NCBI GenBank assembly: GCA_031276775.1
Contig: JAISML010000206.1
Coordinates: 1-18,187, forward strand
Source: Eubacteriales Family XIII. Incertae Sedis bacterium
Lineage (GTDB): Bacteria; Bacillota; Clostridia; Peptostreptococcales; Anaerovoracaceae
DNA length: 18,187 bases
Reading direction: 5' to 3'
Made by a program: the position numbers and the translations under genes. The notes below the pieces were generated by a model that saw only the letters and a list, made by a program, of their open reading frames with translations, did not search any database and was not told where the DNA came from. Below are positions 1 through 6,084 of this stretch, one piece after another. The first letter of the stretch is position 1, and the number at the start of each line of letters is the position of its first letter.

Positions 1-100
1 CACATCCGCCCGGCGGCGCGAAGATATTTTGAAAACACCCCGAAATTCCAAGACTTCCGCCAAAGATTCCGTCCCGGATGTTTGTGGCATACCTTTTGCG

Positions 101-106
101 TATTAT
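101..106 (+). promoter_or_regulatory. Possible -10 element upstream of kamA
   Basis: TATTAT matches the sigma-A -10 consensus at five of six positions. It would place transcription start near position 113. No convincing -35 hexamer is seen 16 to 18 bases upstream, so this is a weak call. Its appeal is that the predicted start falls inside the inverted repeat at 111-143, as expected for an operator-controlled promoter. Confidence 0.25.
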
Positions 107-110
107 CCGG

Positions 111-143
111 GCGCGTCACAAAACCTTATGTGATGTGACGCGC
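111..143. repeat. Perfect 10-bp inverted repeat in the kamA leader
   Basis: GCGCGTCACA (111-120) and TGTGACGCGC (134-143) are perfect reverse complements separated by 13 bases. A nested alternative pairs TCACA at 116-120 with TGTGA at 129-133. The element sits about 130 bases before the kamA start. It could be a repressor operator or an RNA hairpin in the leader. There is no U-tract after it, so it is not a typical terminator. The arrangement is TCACA then TGTGA, the reverse order of a CRP/FNR-type site. Confidence 0.5.
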
Positions 144-270
144 GCTGTCCGCCGCAGATCCGCGATGAGGCGTCACTGCGGGAAAACGGCGAAACGGCGT
201 CAGAGGCAACGCCCGGATATCCGCACCGGGCAGGGAATGATATCGGAGGAGGTAGCGCGGAGGCAGAATT

Positions 271-1539
271 ATGATGAAAAATCAACGAAGAAATTGGAAA
301 GACATTTCCCTTTGGAAAGATGTGACCGATCAGGAATGGAATGATTGGAAGTGGCAGATCAGTCACAGACTCACGACCGCGGAGGACATCGGGCGGGTGA
401 TCCGCCTTACCGACCGGGAGGAAGCGGACATCAAAAGAGTCATGGACGGATTTCGGATAGGCATCACGCCTTATTATGCGTCCCTCATGGATCCGGACAA
501 CCCCAAGGATCCCGTCAGAATGCAGGCGGTGCCGGTTATTGCGGAAACGCACCGGGGGGTTGCGGACATGGAGGATCCCCTGCACGAGGACGCGGATTCG
601 CCGGCGCCGGGACTGACCCACCGCTATCCCGACCGGGTATTGTTTCTGATCACGGATCAATGCTCCATGTATTGCAGGCATTGCACGAGACGCAGGCTCG
701 CGGGGGAACGCGACGGCGCGCGTAGCAGGAAAGAGATCGACGCTTGCGTCGCATACATCAAAAAGACGCCCCGGGTGCGGGACGTGCTGCTTTCGGGCGG
801 GGACTGCCTGTGCGTATCCGACGCAACGCTCGAATACGTCATCGGCGAACTGCGCAAGATCGATCATGTGGAGATCGTGAGGCTCGGTTCGAGAACGCCC
901 GTCGTCATGCCGCAGCGCATCACGGATGATTTGGTCAACATGCTGAAAAAGTACCATCCCATCTGGCTCAACACACACTTCAATCATCCGAAGGAAATGA
1001 CGGAAGAAGCGGCGGCGGCTTGCGCGAAGTTGGCCGATGCGGGAATTCCGCTCGGCAATCAGACCGTCCTGCTCCGGGGACTCAACGACAGACCGAACAT
1101 CATGAGGGAACTCGTGCACGTCTTGGTCATGAACCGGGTAAGACCTTATTACATCTATCAATGCGATCTGTCGCTCGGCATCGAGCATTTCAGGACGAAG
1201 ATCACGAAAGGCATCGAACTCATCGAGTGTTTGCGGGGTCATACGTCCGGCTACGCCGTGCCGACGTTCGTCGTGGATGCGCCCGGCGGCGGCGGGAAAA
1301 TTCCCGTCATGCCACAGTATCTGATCTCCCAGACGCCGGAGCGGGTAATCCTGCGCAATTACGAAGGTGTGATCACCACCTACACCGAACCGAAGTACAA
1401 CGAATGGGAAGAGGGGAACGACGCGGATCCGCAGGAGGACAAGCAGTATCAATACGAAGGGGTCGCCGCTTTGTCGGAAGGCGAACGGCTTTCACTCGAA
1501 CCGGGCGGTCTGTCGCGGCACGCGCGGAACAAGAAATAG
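271..1539 (+). CDS. kamA: Lysine 2,3-aminomutase (radical SAM, PLP-dependent)
   Basis: Predicted to interconvert L-alpha-lysine and L-beta-lysine in the cytoplasm using a [4Fe-4S] cluster, S-adenosylmethionine and pyridoxal phosphate. The 422-aa length fits the family (about 416 aa). The radical SAM motif is C131-x3-C135-x2-C138 in the segment CSMYCRHCTRRR. The PLP lysine is K343 in PGGGGKIPV. The two aspartates that bind the lysine side-chain amine in the Clostridium subterminale enzyme (D293, D330) correspond to D299 and D336 here, with the same +6 offset as the cysteines and K343. This favours lysine over glutamate as substrate. GGAGG at 259-263 lies 7 bases before ATG 271; a second ATG follows directly at 274. 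The gene stands alone. No kamD/kamE, kdd, kce, kal or beta-lysine acetyltransferase (ablB) gene is adjacent, so the fate of beta-lysine (fermentation, osmolyte or other) is not shown. Confidence 0.93.
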   Translation: MMKNQRRNWKDISLWKDVTDQEWNDWKWQISHRLTTAEDIGRVIRLTDREEADIKRVMDGFRIGITPYYASLMDPDNPKDPVRMQAVPVIAETHRGVADMEDPLHEDADSPAPGLTHRYPDRVLFLITDQCSMYCRHCTRRRLAGERDGARSRKEIDACVAYIKKTPRVRDVLLSGGDCLCVSDATLEYVIGELRKIDHVEIVRLGSRTPVVMPQRITDDLVNMLKKYHPIWLNTHFNHPKEMTEEAAAACAKLADAGIPLGNQTVLLRGLNDRPNIMRELVHVLVMNRVRPYYIYQCDLSLGIEHFRTKITKGIELIECLRGHTSGYAVPTFVVDAPGGGGKIPVMPQYLISQTPERVILRNYEGVITTYTEPKYNEWEEGNDADPQEDKQYQYEGVAALSEGERLSLEPGGLSRHARNKK

Positions 1540-1610
1540 GCGGTCAAAAGAGGCTGAAATGATTGCCGCAAATTGACATAAATTTCCGCTCACGATAAAA
1601 GTTTTCAACC

Positions 1611-1742
1611 TGTGGATAAAAAGCCGTAAGCTCATCTGAGATCTGCGGCTTTTTGTTGAAATTCCGAGCTGTTGCACGGACAATGTCATCCACAGGGCGC
1701 CTTGGATAACATTGTATGCAATTTTTGCGGAGGTGTGGAAAA
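1611..1742. other. Cluster of DnaA-box-like sequences
   Basis: TGTGGATAA at 1611-1619 is the exact complement of the consensus DnaA box TTATCCACA. TCATCCACA at 1686-1694 and TGTGGAAAA at 1734-1742 each differ from the consensus, in one orientation or the other, at a single base. A weaker 7/9 match, CTTGGATAA, is at 1701-1709. All lie within 132 bases of non-coding DNA that is richer in A+T than its flanks. The cluster could be part of a replication origin, a DnaA titration site or a DnaA-regulated element. No dnaA, dnaN or other origin-linked gene is in the window, and the first box overlaps the terminator stem. Confidence 0.45.
1618..1654. terminator. Hairpin terminator after kamA
   Basis: AAAAAGCCG (1618-1626) and CGGCTTTTT (1646-1654) form a perfect 9-bp stem. 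The right arm ends in a T-run and the left arm in an A-run, so it could stop transcription on either strand. A further outer pairing, TTTCAAC (1603-1609) with GTTGAAA (1655-1661), extends the structure across an 8-base one-sided bulge. It lies about 80 bases past the kamA stop and upstream of the citrate synthase promoter, so it would separate the two genes. Confidence 0.62.
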
Positions 1743-1842
1743 CGACATCGGTGTTGACAATGACGCCCTTGTGCGCTTGTTGAAATCTGTTTGTGCCTGT
1801 ACGAACATTGGTTGACATAAAATGTCACCAAGCCGCGAAAAT

Positions 1843-1871
1843 TTGCAAACGTGAGCCGAAAAATGTATAAT
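1843..1871 (+). promoter_or_regulatory. Sigma-A-type promoter for citrate synthase
   Basis: TTGCAA (1843-1848, four of six matches) and a perfect TATAAT (1866-1871) are separated by 17 bases. Transcription would begin near 1878 and leave a leader of about 145 nt before the start codon at 2023. Just upstream, TGACAT and ATGTCA form a palindrome around AAA at 1813-1826, a possible operator. Confidence 0.68.
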
Positions 1872-2022
1872 CATACCATATGAAATGCGGTCGGTCAAGG
1901 ATCGGATCGGTCGGGAAAGAGTAACCATGCCCTTGTCGGGACCGGAAATTCGCGTTTTGCGCGCGGAGAACGGAAAGGAAGCGGAACGACAGGCGACAAC
2001 GGGCGATGAAGGAGTGCATAGA

Positions 2023-3411
2023 ATGGCAGTAACGGATTACACAACCTTGGACAGAAAATATTCGAAGATCACGCCCGAGATACGGCGGCTTGCCGATCTT
2101 TGCGTGTCCAACGGGCAGATCGAGCCCGAGCTGTACGGCAGATACCAAGTCAACAGCGGTTTGCGTGACCTGAACGGAAACGGCGTTTTGACGGGACTTA
2201 CGGAGATATCGGAGATCAAGGCTTTTGAGTTTGACGGGAACGGCGCCAAGACCCCCATCGACGGAGAGCTTTGTTTTCGCGGATACAATGTGGAAGAACT
2301 GGTCTCCGGCTTTATCGATGAGGAACGGGCCGGCTTTGAGGAAACCACCTATCTTCTGATCTTCGGGGAATTGCCGAACAAAGAAGAGTTGGAAGCGTTT
2401 CGCAAGCTCTTGTCCAAATACCGCACCCTGCCCACCGGCTTCGTGCGCGACATCATCATGAAAGCGCCCAGCGACGACATGATGAACACCTTGGCGCGCA
2501 GTGTGCTGACCCTGCACGCGTATGACGGCAACGCCAACGACATCTCCATCCCCAATGTACTCAGGCAGAGCCTGTTGCTCATCGCCGTCTTTCCCATGTT
2601 GGCGGTTTACGGCTATCAGGCTTACCGCCACTACTTCGGCGGAGACGATCTGTTCATCCATACGCCGAAACCGCAGCTGTCCACAGCGGAAAATCTCCTG
2701 CAAATGTTGCGGAAGAACGGCAAATACTCGACATTGGAGGCGAAGATCCTCGATCTGTCGCTGGTATTGCACGCGGAGCACGGAGGCGGCAACAATTCCA
2801 CGTTCACCACCCACGTGGTATCCTCGTCGGGCACGGATACGTATTCCTCCGTCGCGGCTTCGCTCGGTTCGCTGAAAGGCCCCAAACACGGCGGCGCGAA
2901 CATCAGGGTCGTACAGATGTTTGACGACATGAAAGCGAACATCAAGGATTGGGCGGACGATGAACAGGTGGAACGCTACCTGCGCGATCTCCTGAACAAA
3001 AAGGCTTTCGACAAGGCCGGGCTCATATACGGCATGGGACACGCCGTATATTCCCTCTCCGATCCGAGGGCGAACATCTTCAAGGGCTTTGTCGAAAAAT
3101 TGTCCGCGGAGAAAGGCAGAAACGATGAATATGCGCTCTACAGTTCCGTCGCGCGGCTCGCGCCCAAGGTCATAGGCGAAGAACGCAGGATATACAAGGG
3201 CGTCTCCGCCAACGTCGACTTTTACAGCGGTTTCGTGTACAGCATGTTGGATCTTCCCTCCGAACTGTATACGCCCCTCTTCGCCATCGCCCGCATATCC
3301 GGTTGGAGTGCGCACAGAATCGAGGAACTGATCAACGCGGGCAAGATCATCAGACCCGCATACAGAAGCGTATCCGACCGCAGAGCATACGTTCCGCTGC
3401 AACGGAGGTAA
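2023..3411 (+). CDS. Citrate synthase (citrate/2-methylcitrate synthase family)
   Basis: Condenses acetyl-CoA with oxaloacetate to citrate; some relatives accept propionyl-CoA. The protein is 462 aa. Catalytic residues are visible in family order: H289 in GPKHGGAN, H340 in GMGHAVY and D399 in NVDFYSG. The motif HAEHGGGNNSTF (250-261) is at the usual site before them. GELCFRGY (81-88) corresponds to the conserved N-terminal GxxxYRGY-like segment. The frame is open back to 1885, but ATG 2023 is chosen because AAGGAG at 2009-2014 sits 8 bases before it, and because the extra 46 residues would start almost at the predicted transcription start and do not resemble the family. No aconitase or isocitrate dehydrogenase gene is adjacent, so a role in a partial TCA cycle for glutamate synthesis is inference. 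The gene faces the minus-strand operon that ends at 3457. Confidence 0.92.
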   Translation: MAVTDYTTLDRKYSKITPEIRRLADLCVSNGQIEPELYGRYQVNSGLRDLNGNGVLTGLTEISEIKAFEFDGNGAKTPIDGELCFRGYNVEELVSGFIDEERAGFEETTYLLIFGELPNKEELEAFRKLLSKYRTLPTGFVRDIIMKAPSDDMMNTLARSVLTLHAYDGNANDISIPNVLRQSLLLIAVFPMLAVYGYQAYRHYFGGDDLFIHTPKPQLSTAENLLQMLRKNGKYSTLEAKILDLSLVLHAEHGGGNNSTFTTHVVSSSGTDTYSSVAASLGSLKGPKHGGANIRVVQMFDDMKANIKDWADDEQVERYLRDLLNKKAFDKAGLIYGMGHAVYSLSDPRANIFKGFVEKLSAEKGRNDEYALYSSVARLAPKVIGEERRIYKGVSANVDFYSGFVYSMLDLPSELYTPLFAIARISGWSAHRIEELINAGKIIRPAYRSVSDRRAYVPLQRR

Positions 3412-3417
3412 GGGACA

Positions 3418-3451
3418 GCGCTTGCGGTTTCCCTCGGAAATGAGGCTGCGC
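3418..3451. terminator. Possible hairpin between convergent genes
   Basis: GCGC (3418-3421) pairs with GCGC (3448-3451), and TTTCC (3428-3432) with GGAAA (3436-3440) around a 3-base loop. The internal loops are large and no clear T-run follows on either side. It occupies the 45-bp gap between the convergent citrate synthase gene and the gene ending at 3457, where a shared terminator would be expected. Confidence 0.25.
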
Positions 3452-3456
3452 GACCT

Positions 3457-4023
3457 TTAAAATTCCACGTCGTCCGCCACGTTGCCGCCTCGCTCGGCAG
3501 CGAACTTTTCCGCGTATTTCGCTTTCATTTCACACTGGTAATCCAAGTATTCCCGAAGCTGTTCCGGATCGATCCTGAAGTTTTCCTCGCCGTGCTTCAT
3601 GGCTGCGGCTTGAAAATCCGCCAAGTTAATGCCGAATGTTTCCAACAGCCACTGGGATCCGTCCAGACCGTATTCAAAAGCCGCTTCCCTGGCGCCGGAA
3701 AGCTCTTCGTAAAAATAGCGATCGGCTTTGACGCGTTCCAAATTGGCGGCGCCTTCCGCGGAGATGTCCGCCTTGACCGCGTCCAACTTCGGGTGCGGCG
3801 TTTCATCCGCAAAATATTGGCTGTACAGGATGGTGACCTCAAAGGTCTCGTCTTCGGCCATCCGTTGCGGCCAGAGCGTGTTGATTTCATCCCAGATGGC
3901 GCGATCAATGCCCATGGCCCGGAAGATCGGTTCCTCGTCCACCCCCTGCGCGATTCTTTTCGCCATGGCGGCATAGTCCCTGAGAGAAATGCCGTGAATT
4001 GGTTCCAGATAGTCTTTAGCCAT
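3457..4023 (-). CDS. Uncharacterised 188-aa protein, DUF6620-like
   Basis: The function is unknown. The N-terminal segment (LEPIHGISLRDYAAMAKRIA, then a repeat-like MGIDRAIWDEINTLWPQRMAED) resembles, from memory, the DUF6620 family of short acidic bacterial proteins; this needs a profile search. There is no signal peptide, membrane helix or cysteine pair, so it should be cytosolic. The frame stays open upstream to 4530, but those residues are out-of-frame translation of the preceding gene. The true start is ATG 4023: AAGGAGGT at 4031-4038 lies 7 bases before it, and the upstream gene's stop overlaps the start by 8 bases. It is the last gene of the SPFH/zinc-ribbon operon, and such overlaps point to translational coupling and a shared job. 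Confidence 0.75.
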   Translation of the reverse strand: MAKDYLEPIHGISLRDYAAMAKRIAQGVDEEPIFRAMGIDRAIWDEINTLWPQRMAEDETFEVTILYSQYFADETPHPKLDAVKADISAEGAANLERVKADRYFYEELSGAREAAFEYGLDGSQWLLETFGINLADFQAAAMKHGEENFRIDPEQLREYLDYQCEMKAKYAEKFAAERGGNVADDVEF

Positions 4024-4834
4024 GGTGTTGACCTCCTTGTGTGTGTGCAGCGATATACTTATGGTACAGCGTTTCGTGATGTTCCCGCAGGGCGGGCAGC
4101 ATGCGGTTGAGCTCATCGTACAGGGCGCGCAGATACGTGCGGTACAAGGCGTCGGTTCGGCCCCCCTGTTGATAAGCGCCGTAGAGGGGGGATACGCGTT
4201 TTTCCGCCAGGTCACGGGCGATAAAGGGAAGTTTCCGCGCTTTGGATCCGGGGTCAAAGGTGTTTTGGGTGGCGCAGGCCGGGCAGGCAAGATGGACGCT
4301 GATGAAGCAGTCAGCCGGAACGGAAATGGGCGCGCCGCATTGCCTGCAACGGAAAACGCCCCTGTTTGCATCGAGCGTTTCAAGGATTTGCCGGTATTCT
4401 TCCTCCAAGTTTTCCCGGAGCGTCGCCCGCACCAAATTGTGCCAATCCAAGTAGGTTTCCTCAAATGCGTGATACCGGTCTTCGCAGTTGTCCCTGAAAG
4501 CATTGCCTGTCCCGTAGAAAGCGTCGGCAAACGCGATCTCCTCCCGAAAACGGTACCAGGTGTCGATCACCTTTGCGTCACGGGTCTCGTAAACCTTATC
4601 CCGGATATGACCGAGCTGACCTTCCACGCCGGCGAGCATCCTCAGATAAACCTGTTCGCTGTCCGGATCGCGCCGCAGGGCGCGCAATTCCGGCAGGGCG
4701 GCGGAGCAGAGCTCCTCCATTTTGGCCTCCATCTTCTCCAGAAACGCAAACCACCGGGTTTCAAGGTCTTCGAGTTCCTGCCGCCAGGCGGCTTCCGCCG
4801 CTTTGCCGGATCGGGATCGTTTCACATCAAACAT
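4016..4834 (-). CDS. Zinc-ribbon protein with long helical regions, 272 aa
   Basis: No named family is recognised. The first 150 residues are rich in Glu, Arg, Leu and Ala with few prolines (for example LEDLETRWFAFLEKMEAKMEE), suggesting long helices or coiled coil. Then comes a four-cysteine zinc ribbon, C163-x2-C166 and C184-x2-C187 (FRCRQCGAPI and ACPACATQ). The C-terminal 60 residues are helical and rich in Tyr, Arg and His. No membrane helix is seen. The start ATG 4834 has AAGGAGGA about 11 bases upstream and overlaps the preceding gene by 8 bases; the stop overlaps the next start by 8 bases. As the only largely helical protein in this SPFH operon, it could play the scaffold role that PspA-like proteins play in related loci. 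That is inference only, since no PspA signature is present. Confidence 0.72.
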   Translation of the reverse strand: MFDVKRSRSGKAAEAAWRQELEDLETRWFAFLEKMEAKMEELCSAALPELRALRRDPDSEQVYLRMLAGVEGQLGHIRDKVYETRDAKVIDTWYRFREEIAFADAFYGTGNAFRDNCEDRYHAFEETYLDWHNLVRATLRENLEEEYRQILETLDANRGVFRCRQCGAPISVPADCFISVHLACPACATQNTFDPGSKARKLPFIARDLAEKRVSPLYGAYQQGGRTDALYRTYLRALYDELNRMLPALREHHETLYHKYIAAHTQGGQHHG

Positions 4835-5072
4835 GGGGGGAATTGTCCTCCTTTTTCAGATAGACGCCGTCGTCTATTTTCGTGTCGAGGAACCGGTGTC
4901 CGCAATAGGCGCAATGGGTAAGACCGTCCTGTTTTGCCCGTCCCGCGCCGCAGTTGGGGCAGAGCGCGACGTCCATGCCGGGCGGCGTTTCCCCTTGGGC
5001 AAGATAAGCTTTTTGGGCGGAAGCCGCTTTTTTCAGATTGTTCAGGAAAGACAGGGCTTTGTTTTCCGTCAT
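4827..5072 (-). CDS. Small zinc-ribbon protein, 81 aa
   Basis: An 81-aa cytosolic protein with one clear zinc ribbon: C38-x2-C41 (LCPNCGAG) and C54-x2-C57 (HCAYCGHRF). It is preceded by a short helix rich in Ala, Lys and Leu. The function is unknown; such single ribbons often mediate protein or nucleic-acid contacts. The frame is open further upstream (to 5198), but that stretch runs inside the SPFH gene. ATG 5072 is chosen because it falls 4 bases after the SPFH stop, with GGGTGAG just before it as a weak ribosome binding site, consistent with translational coupling. The stop overlaps the next start by 8 bases. SPFH proteins of the YdjI type are often encoded beside zinc-ribbon proteins, which supports a functional link. 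Confidence 0.72.
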   Translation of the reverse strand: MTENKALSFLNNLKKAASAQKAYLAQGETPPGMDVALCPNCGAGRAKQDGLTHCAYCGHRFLDTKIDDGVYLKKEDNSPHV

Positions 5073-5076
5073 GATC

Positions 5077-6030
5077 TCACCCAAACTCCGCCAGAAGATG
5101 GCTTTTTTTTGCCTTATATTCTTCCGCGTCGATGAGCCCTTTTTCGAAGAGATCTTTGAGTTTGCGCAGTTTTGTTTCCAATGTTTCGCCGTTCGCAAGC
5201 CCGCCCGCGTCCGCGCTTTGCAAGTGGTTTACCACAAGACCCATCATGGCGCCCTGTTGCGCTGCGGCGCGAAGTCCGCCATTTTTGTCGCCGATGGCTT
5301 GGGCGGTTTGGAATGCCGTGTAGCGGTTCATGTCATCCACCATGTTCATGCTGCTGATGTTGTCGAAGTGCGCCGTCACCTCGTCGGGGAGGGTCACGCT
5401 TGTAATGACAAAACGCGTCAAACGGACGCCGAGCTGTTCAAAATAAGGCGTCAGCAGGGGCGTGACCTTTTCGCTCAGGGCGCTCATGCTGCCTGCGGTT
5501 TCCATGAGGGGGATTTTCTCGGTGGCCAGTATTTCACCGAATTTCGGCGCGATCACGTCCCGCAGCTGCTGTTGCAATTCGAAGATCGTCAGTCTTCCGT
5601 ACGTGCCCGCGTACCGGCTGAAAAAGCGCGCCACATCGGAGATTTCGAGATCGAAACTTCCAAAGGCCCGGATGCGGATGTTGCCGAAGCCGGGATCGTT
5701 TATCAGGATCGGCGTCGGCGTTCCCCATTTGTTGTTGATGAACAGGTGCGTGTTGAAAAAATAAACATCCGCTTTGTACGGGCTTTTGAATCCGTATTTC
5801 CATCCCCTGAGTTTGCTCAAAATGGGGATGTTGTCCGTACTCAGGGTATGGACGCCCGGTCCGAACACGTCGGCGACGCGTCCTTCGCAGAGCAACATCA
5901 CGCGCTGGCTTTCCCGAACCGTCAGTTGCGCGCCGTTTTTGATCTCTTTGTCCTCGTCCCTGAACTTCCACATCAGCAGATTGGGATCCGGCGTGACGCT
6001 TTCAATGATCTCTATGAATTCCATTTCCAT
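5077..6030 (-). CDS. SPFH domain protein with C-terminal SHOCT domain (YdjI-like)
   Basis: A 317-aa protein of the SPFH (stomatin/prohibitin/flotillin/HflK-C) superfamily. It belongs to the soluble subtype often annotated 'virion core protein-like' and represented by Bacillus subtilis YdjI. Segments shared with that subtype include FIEIIE near the N-terminus, GWKYGFKS (76-83), NNKWGT (99-104) and IRAFGSFDLEI (120-130). A short SHOCT-type helical hairpin (about 287-314, LRKLKDLFEKGLIDAEEY) ends the protein. There is no membrane helix, so membrane contact would be peripheral or through partners. Relatives form membrane-associated oligomers in envelope-stress loci. ATG 6030 is preferred; ATG 6024 is also possible, and TTG 6039 would start inside the promoter's discriminator. 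No ribosome binding site precedes the start, which fits the very close promoter at 6040-6068. It is the first gene of a four-gene operon. Confidence 0.87.
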   Translation of the reverse strand: MEMEFIEIIESVTPDPNLLMWKFRDEDKEIKNGAQLTVRESQRVMLLCEGRVADVFGPGVHTLSTDNIPILSKLRGWKYGFKSPYKADVYFFNTHLFINNKWGTPTPILINDPGFGNIRIRAFGSFDLEISDVARFFSRYAGTYGRLTIFELQQQLRDVIAPKFGEILATEKIPLMETAGSMSALSEKVTPLLTPYFEQLGVRLTRFVITSVTLPDEVTAHFDNISSMNMVDDMNRYTAFQTAQAIGDKNGGLRAAAQQGAMMGLVVNHLQSADAGGLANGETLETKLRKLKDLFEKGLIDAEEYKAKKSHLLAEFG

Positions 6031-6039
6031 GATTTTCAA

Positions 6040-6068
6040 ATTCTACCACAAGAGCCCCCGCTTTTCAA
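6040..6068 (-). promoter_or_regulatory. Strong extended -10 promoter of the SPFH operon
   Basis: Read on the minus strand, TTGAAA (6068-6063) and TAGAAT (6045-6040) each match the consensus at five of six positions and are 17 bases apart. TGG precedes the -10, giving an extended -10 element. Only 9 bases separate the -10 from ATG 6030, so transcription should start about 3 bases before the start codon or on it. The promoter lies in the 54-bp gap after the DHHW gene and would give the SPFH operon its own control. Confidence 0.72.
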
Positions 6069-6084
6069 GGATGTCCGTGAATTT

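Noticed and set aside
103..1452. 449-residue open frame on the minus strand, opposite kamA
   Set aside because: It lies fully antisense to a gene with every catalytic residue of KamA, has no ribosome binding site or family motif, and is rich in Arg, His and Val as expected of a GC-rich shadow frame.
1603..1742. Calling the DnaA-box cluster the chromosomal origin
   Set aside because: No dnaA, dnaN, rpmH, gidA or other origin neighbours are present, gene orientation does not diverge from it, and one box overlaps a terminator stem; only a box cluster is reported.
1885..2022. 46-residue N-terminal extension of citrate synthase
   Set aside because: It would begin only a few bases after the predicted transcription start, lacks a ribosome binding site, and does not resemble the family; ATG 2023 has AAGGAG at 8-base spacing.
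1825..3402. 525-residue minus-strand frame opposite citrate synthase
   Set aside because: Antisense to a well-supported enzyme with its own promoter and ribosome binding site; no recognisable protein features.
4024..4530. 169-residue N-terminal extension of the 188-aa DUF6620-like protein
   Set aside because: The added residues are an out-of-frame reading of the upstream zinc-ribbon gene (Thr/Pro/Arg-rich); AAGGAGGT supports ATG 4023.
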